A stretch of DNA of 64,000 nt from Epiperipatus broadwayi (taxonomy: Eukaryota > Onychophora > Udeonychophora > Euonychophora > Peripatidae). Position 1 is the stretch's first letter. The number at the start of each line of letters is the position of its first letter. The stretch lies in NCBI GenBank assembly GCA_028023455.1, contig JAQFVV010006245.1, forward strand, positions 7,213,331-7,277,330, given 5' to 3'. Below, piece by piece: positions 51,670 to 62,122 of this stretch. The position numbers and the translations under genes are program-made. Below the pieces are notes generated by a model. It worked only from the letters and a program-made list of their open reading frames with translations. It was not told where the DNA came from and ran no database searches.

Positions 51670-53255
51670 CCCTATATGTAGTATCTATTCTGGTGTTTAA
51701 GATTTGTTTAAATATTGTTTTATTATGACAATGTCTATTTCAAAATGCAACTTTTCAATTTACTAAATAATATACTTATTTCATAATATAATATATTAAG
51801 TCCATTCATCTATATAACTATTAGTTTAATAATAATGATTTTGGGACCTTTATCAGTAATTTTTTGGCACATAATCTAGCATGGATATTTGAAAATTCTT
51901 TTTTTTTTTAAATCAGTTACTTTATATGAAACAATTTACTATAAGTAAAATATTTTCTTTTTCTATTTTCATAGGTTTTTTTCATTATTTATAAAATTTG
52001 TATAATAATACTGGCAAAAATCAGTATCACAAAAAAATAAACATGAACATAATACTGTGATATAAAAAAATGAATTTGATTTCAGTACTTTAGTCTTTCA
52101 TAGCAAAAACATTAAGATAACAGTTCAAAAGCATCAATATTAAAACAGTTTAAAAGCTTTAGAGATTTTTAAAATAACATTACTTGTTGTGGTACACAAG
52201 TAATTCAAAAGTAGGTTTATATTATTGCTTCAATAAAATATTTAAAAAAAATAACTATTGTTTTGCATAGATAACTCAAAGCAATAAAAGTAGATTTCAA
52301 TTAAATTACAGTTTGACTCAAAATAGATCTAAAATAGCATTATGAGTACAATTGCATATTCGTAAGAGATATAAATTGTTTGCAATTTACTTGGGGTTGA
52401 AGTAATATTATTTTATAAATCTTAAAAAAAAAAACTGTGATGAGAGACAAATGGACAATTGATAAATTAAGAGAAATATTAAATAATTTTTTTTCCAGAG
52501 TTAAGAAAATAAGTATAAATAATATAGCAAATTGGTAAAGTAAACTCAAATAAAAGATAGAAATTATTGAAATAAAATTTAAAGGATGCAGCAGTAAATG
52601 TTGTAGATAGTGAAAGAAATAGAAGAACAATAAAACATTAGAATAGTAATAATGTGGTGAGTGCAATGTTAGAGAAAAGATAGACAAAGGCATGTAAATT
52701 TAAGTTAAAAAGTGGAGTTTTCAAGATGGGAATTAATCTTCTGAATCAAAAAATATTTGTAAAAAATTTTGTGAAGAAAGTTGATATGTAAGATAAGGAC
52801 ATTTTGTATCTTTTATTGGATTTAATGTATACACACTTGTAGCATTAAATGATTGATGTTTTGACAATAAAAAATTTAGCCTTGAAGGTAAGATAGTTCA
52901 TCTTACCACTAATAACGATATGGGAATAAATGTAGATGAAAATGAGTTCAGTAAAATGATAATCCATAAAAAATTGGGGATATAATAAATATAAATAGAA
53001 GTAAAACAACGAAAGTAGATGGGAAGAAAGAAAGTTTAAAAATAAGTAAGAAGAAAGATGAAATTCTTCATCTGATTAAAAAAATATTATCTATGTAATT
53101 AGAATAAAAATGTTAAAGGATAAACAGACTTTTAATAAGAAAGTGTTTCCATGGTCTAAATAAAATGGGATTATATAAAAAGGAGCTTTTAAAATACTTT
53201 GTAGAAGATGTAGCTTTATTTGAAATAAAATGATAGACAATTATAAAAACTGAGA
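51670..53255. other. AT-rich DNA with purine-rich plus strand
   Basis: From about 52430 the plus strand becomes purine-rich, as at 47850-48620. It may be another decayed LINE body, with the possible LINE 3' end at 54040-54200 in the same orientation, but no diagnostic motif was found. The 117-codon minus-strand frame 52340-52693 is the Phe/Leu-rich shadow of this composition. Confidence 0.35.
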
Positions 53256-53259
53256 AGCT

Positions 53260-53374
53260 ATATGAGCACAAACTTTCACACTACCCACCACTCTCCACTC
53301 TATGTGTTCAAGGGTATCAGTGTTATGAGAGAGAATGGAGAGTAGTGGGTAGTGTGAAAGTCTGTGCTCATATA
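53260..53374. repeat. 115-bp near-perfect hairpin, F1-end derived
   Basis: Arm 53261-53301 (TATGAGCACAAACTTTCACA..) pairs with 53334-53374 (..GTGTGAAAGTCTGTGCTCAT). I count 38 of 41 positions paired, with a loop of ~30 nt. The arm sequence is the F1 terminal sequence seen at 53540 (GAGCACAGACTTTCA). It looks like two F1 ends brought together with the interior lost. As RNA it would be a pre-miRNA-sized hairpin. Confidence 0.85.
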
Positions 53375-53539
53375 TTCTATTTATTACATATATTGATACA
53401 GGTATATAAAAAGTCTGTATTTCAGTTAAAACTGAGAAGAAAAATTTTGAATCTTGATAAGTTGAAAAAAAAAACAAGATTAATAATAACTGAAACACAG
53501 GCTTAATATATACCTGTGTCTATATATGTAATATATAGG

Positions 53540-53900
53540 GTATATGAGCACAGACTTTCAGATGACCCACCATTCTCCACTCTATCAAATAACACTGATA
53601 CACTCAAGCACATATATGCTGAAAAGATAAATAATCACCAATATATGTATTTCATGCTAAACCAGCAAACATCAGTTGGTCCAGATTAGCATCTCCCACA
53701 CATATATAATATAAGTGCTCAGACATATATTAAGATAGACAATCTTCATACTTTAATGGACAGTCTCCAATCTACTACATCCTCCAACTCTTCAACCATC
53801 CATTCAATTAAAAATCTGATGATGGAATGCTCGAAGGCCACCCTGAGGCGAGATTCTTGTCACACCCATGTTGACCTAAAGTCAATCTTAACCCCACATG
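53540..53900 (-). repeat. repeat family F1 copy
   Basis: Same orientation as the left arm at 13558-13892. Shared landmarks are TATTTCATGCT, CATCTCCCACACATATA, TATTAAGATAG.CAATCTT, CTTTAATGGACA and GTCACACCCATGTTGAC. It starts at GAGCACAGACTTTCA. The 60-codon frame 53756-53938 lies inside it. Confidence 0.8.
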
Positions 53901-54039
53901 TACAGGACATAATCCACATGACCCACCAAAAGGTTTAAAAGAGTAAATGAAAATATTTGTTTGAGTGAATTATAAAAAAATAAAGGATATTTGCTCATAT
54001 TTAGAAGTAGAACAATTATAAAAACTGTATTGGAAAGAA

Positions 54040-54200
54040 CTATAGAAAATATGAAGAAAACAGAAAGACAAAAGAAGTTGATTAAGGAGGGAAGTGGGTA
54101 TTTGAAATTATAAAATAAGAGTAAAAAAGACTTGAAAAAAAAAAAATTTAATTTGGTAAGGCTTTTTGCCAAAAGGTAATGATGATGATGATAATGAAAT
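54040..54200 (+). mobile_element. possible LINE 3' end
   Basis: AAGGCTTTTTGCCAAAAGG is followed by AATGATGATGATGATAATG, resembling the GCCTTTGCCCAGCAGTGG plus GATGATGAT tail common to many LINEs. The preceding ~150 bp are purine-rich and closed in all frames. Weak on its own. Confidence 0.35.
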
Positions 54201-54560
54201 ACATTTTACTAAAATATTGGAGTAAATCTATAATTGGGTCCACTATATTTTATATCATATTGAATAAATCTGTAATTTTAAATTGTTTTATTTCTAAAAG
54301 AAAAATAATATATCTTTATTTTTAGAAGAACAAATTACAGTTTTTATACTTTAATACACAATGGTTGGAGGCGTTGGAAAATTATATTAATGGTTTACAA
54401 TTTTTGTATTCCTCTGTTATAACAATCTTTATTATTTTTCCCGCAAATGCATCTTTTCCAAACTTTTAAAATTCATTTCTACAAATACTTTTATATATTA
54501 TTAGGAATATTTTAAATACAAGTATATTTTACATATCTAGAGTCTAGATGTAATATAGAG

Positions 54561-54838
54561 GATTTGAACAAAGACTTTCAAGCCAGCGATCCACTCCATC
54601 ACATATAACCAATTCACACAAACAAACATTCATCAGTTGGTTCAGATCATTATATCCCACATATATATAATCAGTGCTTGTTTTAATAATGAGGACCAAC
54701 TTATGAGTACTGGTTCAGCACGAAATATAATATATTGAAGATCATTTATCTTTTTCATATGCGTGCGGTCATGTGAGTCGGTTGTATGAGATGGAGTGGA
54801 TGGCTAAAAGGAGTTTGAAAGACTGTGTTCAAATCGCC
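54561..54838. repeat. F1-related foldback element
   Basis: The outer ends pair: GATTTGAACAAAGACTTTCA at the left faces TGAAAGACTGTGTTCAAATC at the right, with CCACTCCATC / GATGGAGTGG further in. The interior keeps F1 landmarks: CATCAGTTGGTTCAGAT on one side and GGTTCAGCACGAAATA on the other. The right end abuts the SINE at 54846. Confidence 0.75.
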
Positions 54839-54845
54839 TATATTA

Positions 54846-54958
54846 GTAAAGCGTTGTTAGCCGAGAGGTCATCGCAGCCGCCTTGCAAGCAAGTAGTTGA
54901 TTGCAGACGGTCGTGGGTTCGCGTCCCGGCCGATATTATGACATAGGAAAAAAAAAAC
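54846..54958 (+). mobile_element. class II tRNA-derived SINE with target duplication
   Basis: The head shows an A box (TTAGCCGAGAGGTCATCGC), a long variable-arm region, and a canonical B box (GGTTCGCGTCCC) in GTGGGTTCGCGTCCCGGCC. This is the RNA polymerase III promoter of a Ser/Leu-type tRNA. A short A-run follows at 54948-54957. CCTATATTA at 54837-54845 is repeated at 54959-54967, a 9-bp target duplication. The insertion lies exactly at the end of an F1 element. It is short (~113 bp), with almost no body beyond the tRNA head. Confidence 0.85.
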
Positions 54959-54967
54959 CCTATATTA

Positions 54968-57220
54968 TATTATTAGTATTATAAAAGTATATTACTTTTT
55001 TCTTTTCAAATTCTTTCTGTCCTACTCTCTCCCTTGTTTTATAAGTATGTTCTTAAAATATTTTTTTTTCTTTTACGCAGAGCATTCTTTTCTATTCCAG
55101 TAATGTAAAGAGGGAAGAAAAAAAGATAATATATATACTATTTCAATACTTATGTCCAAATTGTTATTAAAATGGGTATAATATTTTGAATCTTGAATTT
55201 TTTAAAGAATGAAAGAATATTGCCACATACACGCACATATGTGCATATAGACGTGTTTCCATGAAAATTTAAACATCAAAGACTAATGAAAATAGAAAAC
55301 TAATGATTCTGTGTTATAATTACCATTGTAGAACATGCGATACTTAATTGTCAAACATGCTATTATTAGCTTTAAAAAAAAAAAAAAAACAGAGAAGTCT
55401 TTAATAAAAAAACATCAATCATTATATCAAAGTTTTTTTAAAAAATTATTTGATTATAAAATTTTAACAACATGTTTGTATATTATCTTTTTCCCCTCCA
55501 GGATGTTTTAATAAAACGAATTGAAATTATTTATTTAAAGAAACCCATATTCATAAACACATACGAAATTGATAAAGAAATAGCAGAATATTATTTGTTG
55601 GATAATTACTAAATTATTTTTATTTACTTGTCTTTTTTTTTTTTTTGTATGTAAAAAAAAAAGCTTTATTATATGTGCAGTATATACAAAATTTGATGTA
55701 ACATAATAAACAATCATTTCAAAAACAAAAAAGATAATTGTTCTTTATGAATAGAAAACAAAATGATAAAACTGAAATACTTGATATAATATCTGGTTAA
55801 AAAAAATACACAATGAAAAAAATTGTTGGGAAGTTATATTTTAAGCGAGATTTTTCTGGCCAAGGGTGAAAATTAATCAATATAATTGTTAAACCATTTT
55901 TGACGGTTTTTTTTTTATCACATTTTTTTTTTTTTGTGTATCAAATAAAAACATACAGCATACCTCTCATTTGGTTCTGAAATCATGCCGAATAACCAGA
56001 CTTATTGTATACATTAAAATTGTTAACATAATTATATAATAGCATCTTGAAATTGCTTAACAATTTATAAAATATTGACAGCTAGATTTGGGATATATGT
56101 ACAAGTCACGAATGATGAAACATGGTTTCCGGACACTTCTTGCAAATGGAACATGTATGAATAAAGCTCAACTTAAATCAAAAATGATATTTAGGTGTAA
56201 AAAAATTAAAAACTGATTTAAAATTAAAATCTATTTTTTCCCAGCAAAAAAATGTGAATTATATACATACATGACCAAACAAAATAATCCTGCGTTGGCA
56301 AAAAGAAAACAAAGAGAAAATCATAATTGACAAAACTAATTTAAATAAGTAAAACATTTAGTATATTATGAAAATGAAGTGTCATTTTGATCACCAAAAA
56401 AAAAAAAAAACCCAACTAAAATTCAAAATATTGAGTCAAGAATATGATTTATAAAAACATTGGCAAACAAATTTGATATACTGACTACATGCATATTTAT
56501 TAATGTATTATATGGTTGTAAAACAAAGGTGATAGGAAAATTTTCAAAAGACAGTCTTGGAATTTAAAATAAAATGTTATAAAAAGTTATTGAATATTGG
56601 TTGAATTTACAAACAGCAATTCAGAGAAAAAAAAAATTATTGAAGAAAGTTTTTCAAAAAATGTTACAATTGTTGGCCATTAATATAAAATGAGTGATGA
56701 TTGAAAATTAAAAACCCTAATTTTTTGGTATTATATAAGCACTAATAAAATGGAAAGAACTTATTGAATATAATATTAAAAAATAATTTGCAATTATTCT
56801 ACATTCATTCTGAGGATAGACAAAACTTGGAGAAGTTGATAAAGACAGTATTTTACATCTATAGCTGTTAAATCAATGTTTTGTGATTAATAATGATGGC
56901 CATCTGCCATTTTATAACTATTTTAATTAAATTATTTGTATATAGGGTTATTATTTTGTCAAATACATTGTATGTAAGATTTGAATATCATATTGATATA
57001 ACATAAAGATACAAACATTTTTTATTTAAGTATACTCATTAATATTCAGAAAATATTTTATTCAGCTTTTTAGATGTGATAATATCAATCCAAGAGTTGT
57101 AAAACTACATCTTCATTAGTTTGAACATATGAAGAAGATAAAAATTAATATACTTCCTAAAATGTATAAAAAGGCAAGCTTGAGTATAGTTTTCTTAGGA
57201 AAGACATGTCCACTTATATT
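54968..57220. other. AT-rich intergenic DNA
   Basis: No gene recognised. Long A and T runs occur at about 55374-55389, 55627-55646 and 56397-56411. Confidence 0.55.
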
Positions 57221-57224
57221 ATAA

Positions 57225-57350
57225 TGATTATCTTAAATCCACTGCAAAAAGACACTGTTTTATATGGCTGGAATTAGAATCTAATAATCAGTGGAATGAG
57301 ATAATGTGGAGAGTTGAGGGTTGTGTGAAACTCTGAGCTCAAAAATACCC
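57225..57350 (-). repeat. short LINE tail and an F1 end
   Basis: 57233-57260 is the complement of TTTTTGCAGTGGATTTAAG, the stretch found just before LINE tails. 57301-57350 (GTGGAGAG..GTGTGAAACTCTGAGCTC) matches the F1 terminal sequence at 53334-53374 and runs into (TA)n at 57349-57365. Confidence 0.5.
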
Positions 57351-57365
57351 TATATATATATATAT

Positions 57366-59177
57366 TGTAATACAACCACCGTTCGGTTAAACACCAGCCG
57401 CACTTATAATTATGTGATCGACCGTTTCACCATCGATGATGATTACCACAAGCAAGAAGCCAATATACACCCCCAAAATTGAGTATATATTCTTAATTGA
57501 ACACTGACATAATATAAAATATCATCCCAGCATTATATTTCCCAATTAAACGCTTCTTCTCTGCTGGGCAAATTCTTTGTATCGAATAATTTGTTCTGCC
57601 CAGCGCTTGGAATATTTATAAATTTATTCCCGGAATTATCATGGTACAGCAGAAATATCAATTATAGCCCTTCTTCTTTCCCTTTATTTACGATACGAAA
57701 GGACTTATTTATCCATTTTGATTGCTTTATTATTATTACTCCTCACTTAATAAATTTGTTAGCTCGAATGACCTAGATTTAATTCATTCTAAATATTTAT
57801 TCGCTTGGTAAAGAAAAAGAAAAACGCAAATGACTATTTACTTCCTTTTATAAATAAACCTTTAATTTTGCAATTCGTTATTTCTAATGACATAATAAAA
57901 TCATAAAACACACATATACCTATCACACACCAACATAATATACACATAAATAAAATAGTAAAGAATATAATTCAAATTAAACCTTAAATAAAATAGTGTA
58001 ACCCAATTGTTACTTTCTTATACATTATTATAGTAAAATCATAAGTTCTTTTAATTATATTTGTCCGAAGTATTGCGCAAATTTTAATAGTTTTCGTTTC
58101 TGACTGATTTCTTTGTTCACAAATTAATTCTGACATGCATGTATTAATAATAGTTACCTAGGTATGGAGTCCGCAATGAAGGATCAACCATCGAGTGGGA
58201 AAAATTTCCCTTCTTTTGCAGAGATGGTTTCTCGCTTTTCCGACGCCCCAGTTAGTGGAGTGAGAGTTTATAATCTTTTGGCGTGGGTTTGATTTCTTTC
58301 TAATTTCGACCTTCAGTATACATTCATCTCTTTAAATATCCTATTACGAATCTTCAGGCAGATCTGGTTCCATAACGGCGGTCTCTTATCGGCAGCATTT
58401 TAGATATTATAGGTAGTGAGCAAATGGTTGGACGGAGATAGACCGAGCAAACGCCCATTATTCGCCACTAGCCCTCCATGTTAGCGTACCCAACTAAGTT
58501 CGTTAACATTTGAATAATACATCCTCGCTATTCTCTAGACGGTTTCTTCCCTTCTATTATTATTTTTTTTTTTTAAGTTTTAGCCAGCAAAAGAAAACAC
58601 AACCTGTTACTTCTAAATCAGCTCTGCTTATTTCTCTGCTATCATTCTATAGAATGTTACTAATTGCATCATTCCTTTTCATTCTTTATCTTGTACCAAT
58701 CTATCTGGAATTTTTTGTACTAGTTTTACATTTTTCAATTTTATAATTACAATTATTTTCTTTCATTCTTTTGATACATTTAAATATTGAATGTTACTAA
58801 TTGCAACATTCCTTTACATTACTTTATCTTGTACCAACCTATCTGGAAATTTGGTACAAGTTTTACATTTTTAATTTTATAATTACAATTATTTTCTTTC
58901 ATTCTTTTGATATGTGATTTTCTTATTTGACAAAGAAAGAAAGAGACGCGTTCATTATACACCCCTCCCCTTTCCTTTCTAATCTTCAATCTTTATTTAG
59001 TTTTTTATAATTTCTTTTAAAATAAGTTTTTAGAATCCTTTTAACTACAATTCCCCCCCCCTTTTTTTTATTGGTTTTCTATTTCTTTTAACGAAACCCT
59101 TTTTCTTTATTATTATTATTGAGGATCAATAATATATATACATGTGAGACTATATTATATGTAGATATCGCATTACA
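57366..59177 (-). repeat. 3' LTR of young element
   Basis: 1,812 bp, plus-strand ends TGTAATACAA and CGCATTACA, giving a terminal inverted TGTAAT/ATTACA. A core-promoter-like TATAAA lies on the minus strand at 58272-58267 in a less AT-rich stretch (58140-58510). It contains an internal tandem duplication at 58652-58913. The frames inside (57591-57776, 58510-58746) are not genes. Confidence 0.92.
58652..58913. repeat. ~137-bp tandem duplication inside the LTR
   Basis: GAATGTTACTAATTGCA starts at 58652 and again at 58789. Both copies contain CTTGTACCAA.CTATCTGGAA and TTTTATAATTACAATTATTT. The same duplication occurs in the other LTR at about 63412-63673, so it predates the insertion. Confidence 0.9.
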
Positions 59178-59197
59178 CCGCTCCCTATTTTTTTAAG
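59178..59197 (-). promoter_or_regulatory. polypurine tract (plus-strand primer)
   Basis: On the minus strand AAAAAAATAGGGAGCGG immediately precedes the 3' LTR start TGTAATGCG. An uninterrupted purine run except for one T, ending right at the LTR, is the standard site for priming second-strand synthesis in LTR elements. Confidence 0.8.
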
Positions 59198-59945
59198 AAT
59201 TAAAATCTACTGGAATTATTTCCTAAGGTCAAGCCATTTTAATTCTTAACCCCTATCTTCCTTTATTATTATTATTATTTTTTTTTTCTCTACTATATTC
59301 TTGATATTAATGTTAATGGTACCCATTTAGTATCTTTAACTTTCGTATGATGAGATTATCTTAGAGAGACAACTAGGTTAAAACTATCTGCATTCCATTT
59401 GATTGATTTGTACTGCTCAAACACCTTTAATCTCCACCGAACACTATCCTGCAAAGAGAGTTGATTTTTAAGGCCACTCCGCATTTATATGGAGTCCGAT
59501 TTTGTGAACAGCATGTTTTTTCCTACAGCCTGTCCAACCTGATCTTTTGAATTTAATATATTTCAATTCTTCGTATCTTTTCAATACCTTTGGGGTTTTC
59601 ACCCAGTAAGACGGATAATGAGCCCAGATCTCTGCTGAGTCCTCATTCTGTTTATTTATTTATTTCCTGTCTATCCTTATGTGTATAGACAAGATTAACA
59701 CACATACTCCCTTGCAGATTTATATGTATGGCGAGACGGCTTGACCAAGCTCAAATGCAATCTTTACATGACTCATATCTGCACACATTTGTCTCAAATC
59801 CAGAACCTCATTCATACATTCTCTACTCTTAGTATTTCACCATCCCCCCTACATTTCTCTTATCACGTGGATTATCATGTTCAAAGTCCATGGTCGCTAT
59901 CCTTTAGTCATCAACAGGTGTTTGTCCATTTACTTTCTTTTTCTT
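59198..59945 (-). other. post-gag region of young element
   Basis: ~750 bp between gag and the polypurine tract. No reverse transcriptase, protease, RNase H or integrase block is visible in any minus-strand frame. It holds one short open frame without ATG at 59659-59468, listed separately. Confidence 0.6.
59468..59659 (-). other. short open frame downstream of gag, unidentified
   Basis: 63 codons open between stops, without an ATG. It is rich in Lys, Trp and Tyr and includes YPSYWVKTPKVLKRYEE and WTGCRKKHAVHKIGLH. The C-x3-H-x3-H spacing is suggestive but is not a known zinc-binding signature to me. It is in a different frame from gag. It could be the last remnant of a deleted second ORF or pure chance. 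Confidence 0.25.
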
Positions 59946-61499
59946 TTAGTTTCTATCTGGAGGTTCTTTCTCTCTTTTATGTGGAATATACTCACTTGTG
60001 CTAGGGAATGGACTATTGTCCCTCCGTCTATCAAAGCCTCTGTCCTCATTCGGATACTTCCCTCTCTGATCCCTTTCAATCTGTCTAGTTCCTATTGCTC
60101 CATCCGAGCCGCCATAAAATCTATCGCTATCTTCCCCGTGCCTTCGTTGGGGTTTACCTGGTCCCATATTTATCACAGGATCTTTTGGAGGTTTGAATCC
60201 TCGATCCTCTATTTTGCGACCAGAATGAGCGCTGTCGAACGCATTTAGTAGTTCCGCGACCTGTTCGACCGTTTTCCGTTCAGTGCCTATCAGCATCTGC
60301 TCAACATTTTGCGGCAAATTATGTCTGATTATACGAATAATCTGCCTCTCTGATAATGGACTAGCAGTGAGTGCACGCAATTTCACTACCTGGTGACGGA
60401 AAAATGGAGTAAACGTCTTTCCCGGTCTCCACATGTCTTGTGATATCTGATGCCGAATGTTTTCCTGGTGCTCTTCACTCCAGTAACTGGTAAGCAAAGC
60501 TGCCTTATAATCCTCAAATGTTGTTGGTTTTTCAAACAACGAGTCCCACCATTCCTGTGAAGCATTCTGTAGGTGACTGCATGCGATGGCAATCATGGCT
60601 TCTTCACTCAATCCGTTCAATGTTCTGTACCTTTCAAAGCTACCTAGGTGTTCTATGGGGTTTTCTCCCATGTGACTCGAAAAAACTTGAATTTTCAAAA
60701 ATTGATTTACTGTTATTACGTTATTACACCTGCTATCCCACAAATTTGTCCCTATCACATTTTTAACTTCTCGTTTTTCCCCATCTATTGTAGACCCCCG
60801 CTTCTCTACTATTACAGCTAGCTGGTTTACATCTATACGTACATCATCTACAATTTTCTCATTTTCCTGTTTTATCTCCTCCAATTTCTTTCCCTGCTCT
60901 ACTTTAAACTTCTCTACTTCTCGACACACAGTTTCTATTTTATCCTCTATATGTGCCACCCTTTCCTCTACTTTCATCACAACCTCTTGTTCTAAATTAT
61001 GTACATTTCCCATGAGTCGCTGCTCTAACTTTTCGAGTAATTCAGCCTGTCCGTTCAGCCTTTCATTCGTGACAGAAATCTGATTTGAGGTTTGTTCGAC
61101 CCTTTTACTCAACTCTTCATTTTTTATATCAAATTTGTCAACCAACTGTTTTTGCCACTCGTCTATCATTTTCTTATTATCTTCCTTTAATTTCTTCATA
61201 AACTGTTGCTGATTTTCTATCATTTTCTTATTTATTTCATCTCTTTCCTTTATCTCCTTTATAAAATGCCGCTGGTCCTCCACAATTTTCTCCAACATTT
61301 TCATTAAATTATAATTTTCTATATTAACTTTCTGATCTTGTTTATCATTATTAATTTCAATTTCATTTTCACTATTGGTTTCTATTTCTCTTTCACTAAC
61401 TGTTTCTCCGGATAATTCCGTTTGTTCTTCACTGGTAATTTTTTTTGTTTCAACTTGATCGTCCATTTTTGCTTTCGATCTCATTTGCATTGATTCCAA
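59946..61499 (-). CDS. gag: Gag polyprotein of LTR retrotransposon, intact
   Basis: 517 codons, start ATG at 61499, stop TAG-complement at 59946. It forms the particle that packages element RNA in the cytoplasm. Residues ~20-55 are acidic and polar. ~60-235 is a long Glu/Lys/Gln-rich coiled-coil region (MLEKIVEDQRHFIKEIKERD and onward). ~265-420 matches the retrotransposon Gag capsid-like domain, with HLGSFERYRTL, ASQEWWDSLFEKP and the SERQIIRIIRHNL..VEQVAELLN end. ~425-517 is a basic Arg/Asp/Gly-rich tail, probably for RNA binding. There is no CCHC zinc knuckle and no protease. Other in-frame ATGs at residues 4, 6 and 12 could be the real start. It is intact despite lacking pol, which suggests recent constraint or recent insertion. 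The antisense frames at 59741-60248 and 60386-60766 are shadows. Confidence 0.92.
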   Translation of the reverse strand: MESMQMRSKAKMDDQVETKKITSEEQTELSGETVSEREIETNSENEIEINNDKQDQKVNIENYNLMKMLEKIVEDQRHFIKEIKERDEINKKMIENQQQFMKKLKEDNKKMIDEWQKQLVDKFDIKNEELSKRVEQTSNQISVTNERLNGQAELLEKLEQRLMGNVHNLEQEVVMKVEERVAHIEDKIETVCREVEKFKVEQGKKLEEIKQENEKIVDDVRIDVNQLAVIVEKRGSTIDGEKREVKNVIGTNLWDSRCNNVITVNQFLKIQVFSSHMGENPIEHLGSFERYRTLNGLSEEAMIAIACSHLQNASQEWWDSLFEKPTTFEDYKAALLTSYWSEEHQENIRHQISQDMWRPGKTFTPFFRHQVVKLRALTASPLSERQIIRIIRHNLPQNVEQMLIGTERKTVEQVAELLNAFDSAHSGRKIEDRGFKPPKDPVINMGPGKPQRRHGEDSDRFYGGSDGAIGTRQIERDQRGKYPNEDRGFDRRRDNSPFPSTSEYIPHKREKEPPDRN

Positions 61500-62099
61500 A
61501 TAAATATTATCACTTACCGAGTAATTATTTTATTTCAACTATTATTAAATGCAATACTGTTTTATTAATTCTATTTTATATTAGGTACGTTTGCTGGACT
61601 TCCCTGTCTTCATTCATTAACTCACTTGTTTATGCTGCTTTAAAGATCCCCTTAAACTTACAAACTTTTATTATTTAAATAATAAAATCTTTCCCCTCTC
61701 TTTTTTTAATTTTATTTATATAATGTAGATCGTGCCTAGAAAATCTTACCCCATCTCTTTCTCTCTTTTATAAAATTCAGTTGTCTTTTGCCCCACTTTT
61801 CTCTCTCACCAAGCGATCTTTTATTATTGCTCTCTATTTTTATCTAAGTCCCCGGTCTATTCTACTGTAGCAACACATTTAAATTCTTAATTTGAAACAA
61901 AACCCATTTGTTTTTTTTAAAAAAAAATTTTCTTCCTTTTCTTTTTTTTTTTTATATAAAATATTTCTCAGTCTAAATTCGATTTTCCGATTGTTTGACT
62001 TTATTTAACCTTGCTGTATAGATCACATATATGTAGATCTATTTTAATCAGGGTGCTATAATTTAATTCAATCTGATTTTTTACTTTGAATGTGATAAA
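61500..62099 (-). other. leader between primer binding site and gag
   Basis: ~600 bp of AT-rich untranslated leader on the minus strand, where a packaging signal would be expected. No conserved structure is recognisable by eye. The 77-codon plus-strand frame at 61445-61678 is not a gene. Confidence 0.5.
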
Positions 62100-62122
62100 A
62101 TCCAACGGACTGGCCCCCAAAA
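62100..62122 (-). promoter_or_regulatory. probable primer binding site
   Basis: Directly after the 5' LTR end (..ATTACA) the minus strand reads TTTTGGGGGCCAGTCCGTTG. A TGG within a few bases of the LTR end is the usual complement of a tRNA CCA tail. The following bases should pair with the tRNA acceptor and T arm, but I cannot assign the tRNA. The old element has a similar stretch at its 5' LTR boundary. Confidence 0.6.

Noticed and set aside
52340-52693. 117-codon Phe/Leu/Ile-rich minus-strand frame resembling a membrane protein
   Set aside because: It is the pyrimidine-rich complement of a purine-rich strand, and hydrophobicity follows from T-richness.
53888-54172. 94-codon hydrophobic minus-strand frame
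   Set aside because: Antisense to an F1 end and a LINE-like tail; same T-rich composition effect.
59741-60766. Plus-strand frames of 82 to 123 codons
   Set aside because: Antisense to, or just beyond, the intact Gag frame, which accounts for their openness.
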